A stretch of 64,000 bases of DNA, from contig CM055110.1 in NCBI GenBank assembly GCA_029204225.1, positions 36,826,035-36,890,034 of the forward strand, in the 5' to 3' direction. The position numbers and the translations under genes were made by a program. Shown here in pieces: positions 11,701-21,600 of this stretch; positions within the stretch are counted from its first letter, which is position 1; every line of letters begins with the position of its first letter. This DNA is from Diphasiastrum complanatum. Lineage: Eukaryota > Streptophyta > Lycopodiopsida > Lycopodiales > Lycopodiaceae. Under the pieces are notes generated by a model that did not search any database, was not told the DNA's origin, and worked only from the letters and a program-made list of their open reading frames with translations.

Positions 11701-14700
11701 TGCACTTAGATGACTCTGGATAGCAAAAATGACTGCAAAAATGGAAAATTTGTTGCAATTTGACAATTCTCAATCCAAGTTATGGTTGATAATTTATCGC
11801 AATTTGAAGCAATGGCCTCTAAAATGGTTCAAAATGCCCTTAAATCTGAAAAATCAGTACTTACGGAAAAACTGCCTACTTTAAAAGAATCTCTTCACAC
11901 ATAGATCTCTGATTCTGGAGATTTTTGTATCCCCGCATAGCCAACCAATCCCACATAGCTCCTATCTAGACAAAATTTCATAGTTGCACAGAAACGCATT
12001 TCTGGAGAAAAGCGTTTCTAGAAATGTGTTTCTCAGGAACTCGTTTCTGGATTCATAATCTCTGGAAAAGAAAATAGATATTAAAAAATCAATAGGGATC
12101 ATAGAATTAATGAACCGTGGGCGGTTCACCACGGTTCTGAGAACCGTACGGTTCTTAGATATTTTAACCTGGAACCGTGGTGAACCATTAATTAGTTAAT
12201 TAATTATTATTTTTTTGTCCCACCCCCAAAAATAGCCAAAAAAATGCCAGAAAAAGCAGATTTGTAGTTAGTGAATCTAACAGTGATCTTTGCAATAAGT
12301 GCGTACTCTGGAAACAGGTCAGTACTGTGATGTTTTTCATAGTGAATCATGCATGCATCACCATTTTTGCAAAAAACACTATGGAAAGTATTGCCATGTT
12401 TTTCACAGAAAATCATGCAGCCATTGCCATTTTTGCAAAAATTCAGATGCGCGTCAGTTTATTGCCAACTCCAACTGAAGATGCCCGTCAGTTTACAAGC
12501 CAAAATCAAATGCGAGTCAATTTGTTGGTCGTTGACTCCTACTGGATCTGCACTTTTATAAAAAACAAACAAAAAGCAATACATACTAAAAAAATTCCAC
12601 GTTCAGTTCTGGAACGGGCAACAATGGATCTGATGCATCATATATGATTAGCTGGCTCAATGATTCCCAAATGTGAAATGAGGGACAAAAATGAGCATTG
12701 AGGGGTTTTGGCGGGGAAATCAATTAGTTAATTTAGATGAACCATACCACGCTTCATCTAAATTAGATGAACCGTGGTTCATCAATTATTTAGATGAACC
12801 ATACCACGGTTCCCAGGACCCACGGTTCTGGGAATGATAGGGATTGACAGAATCCAGTAGGAATTGATGCACCTAAACTGGACCACACTGTACCCGAAAC
12901 ATTCGGCAACCTACATAAATGTACTGCCCTTAATTAATGCTTTAATTTGATACCCATATTGCCCACAAAAATAAAATAAAAATTGATTTAATTCAAAAAA
13001 TAGCCAACCAATCCCACCGCGTAGCCAACCAATCCCACAAAAATCAAAAAATTAAAATTAAAAAAATAAAAATAAAAACGTTTCTGAGAAATGATGCCCC
13101 AAATCATAAAGTAGTTCAAAAACGCAACTCGTTTATGAACTCATTTTTGGAAACGTTTCTAGAAACGCAATGCAACTATGAGTCAAATCTTTAAAACAGC
13201 CATCGTCTCCATGTGATTTTATCACTATGTTTTCTAATTTTCTACAAGAAACTACCAATGGACAAGGCCTTGAAAAATTGGGACAGACTTTAAAGATAAG
13301 TACTAAATAAATGGGTCCTTTTCAAAATGAAATTTTTTAATGAAGGCTAATTTGAATATTTTCTATTGTAACTTGCTCTAAGAAGGCTTCACTTAGTCCA
13401 TAGCACGATTGATTGGTCACTGCAATAGAGTTTTGTCTTAAATCCTCAATCTTGCTTTGATGTTGTTGTCTTCATGCTGCAAGTTTTAATGATAAAAGGC
13501 CCAAGATCTGGGAACCTGCTCATAGATCTTGATCATCCTTATTGCATCATTGATATCTCTATCGCTTGTGAATATAGATGTACAACATTGGACGTTGACA
13601 TATCCAATAATCTTTTTTGTTAGTGCAATGTGTTTTTCCTTGGTCCTGATGAGGATTCTGCTACTATTATTGAACAATAAGCATACGTAATAGTTTCCTT
13701 GACTTGAGAATATCCTTAATGGAAACTTTATCAGAAATTCTAGAGAATCTTGCAATAGTAGGAGAAATGAACTAAACTCAACTGACTTGTCAAGGGACAG
13801 TGTAAACATTATATGTAAGACACGAATGAGAACATGGAACAAGCATGCTCTAGGAAAAAGGCAAGCTAGAGTGTAGTGATTGAAAAAAAATAATAGAGCT
13901 TACAATTTGAGTTGGTGAATAAATTTTCCCATTCATATGGTCAGAATCAAATCCAAATGATACGACTCTGGTTGAGAGGCCTTTGTTTGGGCTTCATAAG
14001 CCAGGCTTAATATGCATGAGAATTGTCAATTGAGAAAGTCACAGAAGGCTATAAGTAGCAGGCATCTTAAAAGTAGTAGCTCATTTCGAAACTAGAGTAA
14101 ACGGGTGGAAGTTGTTACAAAAGATTTAAGCCAATTGGAGGTCACAAATTACATCATCCGAGGTGTGTTGAATCACCAAACATATATGAAACTTTCAAAA
14201 GTAATCTACAACCAATTTGTGAGCCAAATGTAAGAAAATTGTAGGCTTGTTTTTAGGCCCTAAACGTGAAAGCAACGAAGAAGTTTAGAGATGTATCAAA
14301 CAGTTTTAGTGGTAAATCACCACTAAGCTATGAAGAAAATGAACAATTTGGATCAATAAAATGGATAAAATTTCCCAACAAAGTAGAGGTCATGCTACTT
14401 GAGGTTTTTGATGTACTAAACTTGCAATGCGTACAACTCACAAATGTTTGACAAAATGATGAATCTAAAGGTTCCCCAAGTCAATTATCCAACATCTAAC
14501 TATAGCTTCTCCTCAATGCTAGTGAGCGCTACTCTAACTCGATAGTGTTTTTGAATCTTTGACAATATCGCTTAAAGATCACAGCTATTTATATATTTAA
14601 AAAAACAATTCAAATTATTTGGACCAAATGCTTGAAACCTAATCTTTAGGTTGATCAACTTCATAAGGCCTGCTTTATAATGTACTAGGCATGCGAATGA

Positions 14701-15562
14701 CTCCCCAAGAATCGAAATTCCAAAAATATAGCTAACAAATTGTGGGACCCAAGGGCCTAAATTATTGTCCATGGCACCGATAACTGCATAATATGTATCC
14801 ATGATTGATTCTCCCTTAGTCTCTGCAATTGATTGCTCAAAGCTATCAACACTAAATAAAAAAACTTAACCACTGTGCATGCGATTGACTATCGTGTGAT
14901 CATAATTGGTGGAACAAACATCATATGGCATGATGTTGAAACTATGACACTTAAAGATTTCCCTTCAAGTAAAAGTTATCTAGAAGCCGACTTCCCTTCA
15001 AGTAAAGTATCTAGAAACCAACTATGTCAACAAGACCAATATCATGCAGGAATAGCAAAACCAGAAATTGAATACACAGTAAAAATCTGGCCCACATGGG
15101 TTTACCTTTTAGCTTTGTCAATGCTTTTTGTTATCAGATCAAAATCTAGGGAGAAAAATCCAAGCCGTAAAGTGTGAAAAACCAAGTCCATCTTCTGCCC
15201 AACTGCAACTGTCTTCCCCTCTGTTGCTTTCAAATGTTCCAAGGACTTTTCCTGTCATAAGCATATTACAAGGTCACACAAATCCTGCTTGAGATCCTCC
15301 AGTATTCATTCATAAGATGTATATTTGTGAATGACAACATTGGTTGTAGACAAGACGAACTTGAATTCATATTCACAAACTAGGCAGTCTTTTGAGTTCT
15401 CATTTAGTACACATACCTTGTCACCAATACGAACAAAGAACAATGCTTTGTTTAATAAAGCTTCTCGCACCTCACTTTCACCTAAGTTCTCCTCAGCATC
15501 TGTGATCCTGCCTCATTGCAACAAACCACATGATGAAAAAATCCATAACCTCAAAGTCCCAA

Positions 15563-15647
<85 letters not shown>

Positions 15648-18600
15648 ACATTTGCCAACCTCCTCTCCGCTAGGTTCCTAGTTAGTAAAGACCCCATTCT
15701 ATCTTCTCCCCTATTCATCTCTTCTAACCCTAAACCAAGATTTAAAGTACGAAAAAGGGGTATACGTTTGATCTCCAGCAAAGCAATTGAGGACAATACA
15801 GAAACGGTGGCAGGCAGCATTCAACTTTTGAAGATCTCCAACAAAAAAAATTGAGGAACATTTGGACAAGATAGGAGTGTTTGAGTTAATCCTTTAGTAA
15901 ACAGAAATGGCATCATTGACAAATAGTTGGATCAGCTTCAATCGGAAGTTTTACGATACGAGGAGGAGACTGGGACATGGGCAGGTAAGGTAAAAGGTTC
16001 TGTTAATGAGACTAGCGATTTGTTAGTTGATAATAGTCTGTCCCCAAAAAAGTCTCTTCATTGGTGAAGGAGGAACAAGAGATATCAAAAGGCGCCTCAG
16101 ATCTGTTTAAAGGCTTTTTCAAAACAGAAATTTTTCATTTAACATGACGTACAGAAATCTTTTCATTTTGGCAAACAAATTAGCAGCAAGCACAATATTC
16201 TTTTGCCGAAGTTTTCAAATAGAAAAGCAAGGAAATTTGTCCTTCAAAATAGAGGTAAACTGTGTAAGAAGATGTAGAAGCAGACCTTACATTAAGACGA
16301 CAGGCAAAGGCAGGAAAACAAAAGAATGGTCAAAGGTTCAACAGTGGAAATTGAAATTGAGAATGGGCCTAGATTAAAAGGCAGCAAGGCTTTTTGGAAA
16401 GAGAAGCAAGATACTAAATAGGATGGGGTGGCCCCCGTAGGAACACAAAGAGCTTAAATCTTGTTTTTGGGAACAGCAATAGTTTTCCATTTTATGGTCT
16501 TAACGAGTGGGAAGGACAATGATAATGTTTTACGAGCTGAAATTTGGATCATGAATTTCCCACTCGGTTTGTAGAAAAAATGGACATAGGAATAGTGGTT
16601 ATGGAGGTGTATGACATAATTTATGCTCAGCATTATAGACCTTCGTATTTCCTATTTTGCTCCTCAAAAATCTAATTTAACTCATGATCTTGGACAGTGG
16701 CAATGTTGGCCCTGTAGTCTCATACACCTGTATAATATTTGAAGTATGCCAAGGCTTGTCATACGCATACGCCACAAAATATGCAGTATAAATATTTGTA
16801 GATCCAAATCAGGTGAATCTCGCGAATCAAGTCTATATGATCAATACAGTGAATGGTGCATTTAAAGTTCAAAAAAACAGTGATTTGCTGCAAATCACTG
16901 TTTTTGTTTTAAACCAGGCAATATGGGTATCAGTAGAGAGAGAGAAATTAGAGGATTGCACAAGTCTCCAGTAGGTTCAGGTCCGCCACAAGCAGTTAGG
17001 TGAAATCTTGATTAATTGCATAAACCTGAGTGACAAAAATTCCACAAATACTGTTGAACGGACATCTGGGACTGAACCTCACTGAAACACACTGAAACGC
17101 AAAGTGACCCATGCCAAACCCTACTAACCCACACTGAACAACCCTAAACTGCAGACAATGCAGATCCTATTGAACCACAAAAAACTGTACTGAACTGTCA
17201 AAAACCCTACTGATATTTCAACAATCAAGTTGGTGTCACCTTCAGAATGACAACTCTGATCGAGATATTATTTTTTGGCTGTGCAGTATGTTCTTGATAC
17301 TCGTTCTAAGGGGGATAAACCCAGTAGTAAAAAAATTTCAGGTCCAAAAAAATTCCAAGAAGCAAAAATAAAAAAAATTTGGCGATTCGCAATTCGCTGC
17401 AACTATGGGTAAAATATTCAACTTGCTCAGAATGGAGGATCGTGATTCGTTAGCCCAAAAATCATCACACGCGCAGAATGCTGAGAACAATTCTCTAATG
17501 TGCTCCTACCTGTCCCACGTCTTGAAGGTCTTCAAGATCTAGAAATTTGAACGCCTTGAAAGGCTGCAAGTACCGATATACGTAGCAGGACATACCAGAA
17601 CTCCCCCTACCCCGCCATGTCCTTCCCTTCCCCACAATCGACTTATTATTTCACTATTGGAAAGTGATTATATAGTTCTCATTCGTACATGCAGACATAT
17701 GGAAGGATGTACGACTATGTGTTGCGCTCTGTGTGTGTCCAGTTGCAGCTATGCATGATGATGTTTAAATCAATCTTGACGTGTCCAACTTCAAATTGGA
17801 AAGGGATGTCAATCTAATGGGGGATTTTAAGGGAAGAATTGGAAGGTAGCCAATCATTTTTCTTCCCCTCCAGCTAAAAAAGCTCTCAAGAGATATCAAC
17901 ATTGATTGATGGAGGCAACGTGTTCCATAACTCAGTGTTGAAGATAGGTGGTGCTCAATAGCTACTTATTAATGATGGACTTCAACCGTGACCACTTTCA
18001 TGCAGCTTAACATGCCATTTAAAGAAAGCCAAAGTGTGGTTGACTGAATTGGCATCCTTCCAGTAAAATGACATAAGAGATATGAGGAAGGCTTTCGTTT
18101 TCTGAAATCAGATTATCCTCTCTTTTTTAGGTAAATGTGGTGACTTAACCCCCTCCTTTGACTTATAAAAAACTTAGAGAAAATGATAATTTGTACAAAC
18201 ATAAATAGTAGGTTACCTGTCCCACGTCTTGAAGGTCTTCAAGATCTAGAAATTTGAACGCCTTGAAAGGCTGCAAGTACCGATATACGTAGCAGGACAT
18301 ACCAGAACTCCCCCTACCCCGCCATGTCCTTCCCTTCCCCACAATCGACTTATTATTTCACTATTGGAAAGTGATTATATAGTTCTCATTCGTACATGCA
18401 GACATATGGAAGGATGTACGACTATGTGTTGCGCTCTGTGTGTGTCCAGTTGCAGCTATGCATGATGATGTTTAAATCAATCTTGACGTGTCCAACTTCA
18501 AATTGGAAAGGGATGTCAATCTAATGGGGGATTTTAAGGGAAGAATTGGAAGGTAGCCAATCATTTTTCTTCCCCTCCAGCTAAAAAAGCTCTCAAGAGA

Positions 18601-21600
18601 TATCAACATTGATTGATGGAGGCAACGTGTTCCATAACTCAGTGTTGAAGATAGGTGGTGCTCAATAGCTACTTATTAATGATGGACTTCAACCGTGACC
18701 ACTTTCATGCAGCTTAACATGCCATTTAAAGAAAGCCAAAGTGTGGTTGACTGAATTGGCATCCTTCCAGTAAAATGACATAAGAGATATGAGGAAGGCT
18801 TTCGTTTTCTGAAATCAGATTATCCTCTCTTTTTTAGGTAAATGTGGTGACTTAACCCCCTCCTTTGACTTATAAAAAACTTAGAGAAAATGATAATTTG
18901 TACAAACATAAATAGTAGGTTACTTGAAGAAGACTCTAAGGTGGCTACTAAATACAAAACCTATTATAAGGCAACCTTAAAAGATGGAGAAAATTCCCTC
19001 TATGATCTATCACAACAAAGATTCAAAAAGAAAAAGGAATACATTTTCCATGTAATCCTTGGTTTCAGTGAGGATGTAAAGAAGCTAGGCTCAATTCTAA
19101 ACATAGTTGCACCGAAACGTGTTTCTGGGCAAACATGTTTCTGAAACTGCGTTTCTCAGAAACGCGATTGTAACCCAAAATCGTTAAAAAAATAATAATT
19201 TTTTTTTTTGGAAAAATAGCTTATGGCTGAAATTTGTTTAGGGGATCAATTGGCAAACCAACGTTTTGCCTCTCAGAAGTGCAGTAGATGGGGCACAAAC
19301 AAATCTTATTTTCAATAGCTATTTGGTTGTTCTTTGCTCTGGTTTTCAATAAATGCTCAGGGGGTTCGGGGGGCGGTAGCCTCCCGGTGGGGGGTTTGGG
19401 GGGCAATGCCCCCCAGCGGCGGGGTCCGGGGGCTGCCGGTAGACCCCCACGGTAAGGCCTCTTCATGATTTGGCCTTCCAACTCCCTGAGTGAAAACACA
19501 CTTTTTGGTGTTTCGCATCCCCTTGGTCCTTTGGCTGTTCGCTCTCTCAGCATTCTGTTATTGTGTAGATCAATCATCCAGAGTCTATTCTAGATCGCCA
19601 TTGAAGCCCTTCTCCAAGGTGCATGCTTGGATAGCACCATCATATGTACTTGCTTTATTATATTCAGAATTTCAAATTCATGTTCATTGTTTCTTGTCTA
19701 CACTAAATTCCATTGTCAATTATAATAGGATTAATGCACCTAAATTGGACCATCCTGCACCCGAAACAGTCGGCAAACTACACAGTAAAAATCCTCTTAA
19801 TCAGAGTTTTCATCTGATACCCATATTGCCCAAAAAAAACCAAAAAAGAAATTTAAAAAAAACGTTTCTGGAATTTTTTGGAAACTATCATAAACGCGTT
19901 TCTGAACTAAGTTTCTGACCGCGATTCTGAAACGCTCAGAAACGCGCTGCATCTATGAGTCTAAATCATAGAATTAATGAACCGTTAACGGTTCAGTACG
20001 GCTCTGAGAACCGTACAGTGAACTTTCATGCAGGAACTGTGTGAACCATGGAGGTAATTAATTAATAAATTAATTTTTTTTTTCAGTACACAGGTCTGGG
20101 TGGATTAACAGGTCTGTGTGGAATCTGGATTATCAGGTCTGTGTGGACTATCAGTTCTGTGTGGATTAACAGGTCTGTGTGGATTATCAGGTCTGTGTGG
20201 ATTAACAGGTCTGTGTGGATCAGGTCCAAATCTGTGTCTGTAATAATTTGGTAATTAAATAATTAATTAAGTAAATACTGGAACCGTACCACGGTTCAAT
20301 GAACCGTGGTACGGTTCCTTCCACGGTTCTGGGAACCGTGGGTTCTATATTCTAAATGATGTGGAGCTGTTGGAACAGATTATTCACATGCAAAAATATT
20401 TGATAAGAGACCAGAAATTTGGCATGCACGAGCGCACGAGCACCAAGGTAGGTTGTCGTAAATGCGGCAAAAAGATGCAAGGCGATTCTGGAAGACGTTG
20501 CTTGACAAATCAAAGACTTCTGAAACAATATCCAGCTAGATGCATGGTTTAGATATGTTGAGATCTTGTACGAGCTAGAGAACATTGAAGGTATTTCATC
20601 TTTCTTGCTCATGATACTTGGTTTACAAAAGGAGATGCAGACATACGTATATCTAGTATGCCCAATGGTAAGTTAAAGACATTAAGGAAAACCTGAGGTG
20701 GTCAAAATGGGGAAAGAGGTCCTAGTTCAACGTATCACGGTCTGTTCAATGATGCATTGATAGAGGACCTTCCCAAGACGTCGGCAAAAATAATAGTCAT
20801 CCCACCGTTTGAGAAAGGAGACAAGAATGATCTGGCCAACTATTGGACAATCATGATAGGCTAACTTGTGGAGAAACATACTCAAAAGCAAAAGAATGGC
20901 TGGCTGGAACTTCATGGAGAATGTGCTATGGAACAAATGGGATTTCACTAAATGCATTCTGCTTATAATCATTTGATTACTGCTGACATTGAAGAAGAGG
21001 AAAAAACAATAAAACCTCTATTGCTGCTTAGCTGATTTTTGAAGTGGGAACGAATGTAGGAAGTATGAATTATAGATGATTAGAGACATGCAAAGGAATA
21101 GCGAAAGTCTGCACTTCTTAATGGTCTAAGTTGTTGGCAATATTGTGACAACAAAAGTCAGCACTTCTAATTGGTCTACGGCTGAAGTTGTTGGAAACAT
21201 TAAAGTGGAACATAGATCTCAACCTAACATGGCGGACCCCGGACGCGAACGCGCGTCCGGTGTCCGCTGTTTTTTATTTTTATTTTTTTTTTAAAAAAAA
21301 TTTCAAAAAAAAATATGGACGCGTCCGGGGGTCGGACGCATCCGGGTCCGGACGCCGGACGCGGACGCGGAGGCGGATTGCCCGCGACCGGCCCGGATGC
21401 GCATCTTTGATCTCAACTGTCCCTAGGGCCTACACTTTTTGCTATCTACATAGACAAGCTCAATAACCTGCTAAATACAAAAGGTAAAGGTGGTGCAAAA
21501 CTTTTGTACTTAGTAGTTAAACTTGTTTATCCTAGTTATGTCATGTTTTTGTCTAGAACTTTACGCAATCTTCAACAATCTCGACAACAAATCTGTAAAA

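Larger units (their letters stand above)
4720..15105 (-). other. RPN7 intron 4 (10.4 kb, transposon-filled)
   Basis: Canonical GT...AG intron between exons encoding contiguous residues. It contains copia A (5397-11084) and an inverted-repeat element (11979-13180), each listed separately. Outside those the sequence is unassigned: about 4.7-5.4 kb, 11.1-11.9 kb (with a C/G-rich patch near 11.33-11.47 kb) and 13.2-15.1 kb. Minus-strand frames at 4849-5097 and 13486-13842 are not RPN7 and I cannot assign them. Confidence 0.88.

Noticed and set aside
15331-15820. Plus- and minus-strand frames across the (TC)n(CA)n tract
   Set aside because: The plus frame overlaps RPN7 exon 3 in antisense and the rest is microsatellite translation.
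19490-19918. 142-codon plus-strand frame in intron 2
   Set aside because: It spans element E2 and unrelated sequence, has no family features, and is antisense to RPN7.
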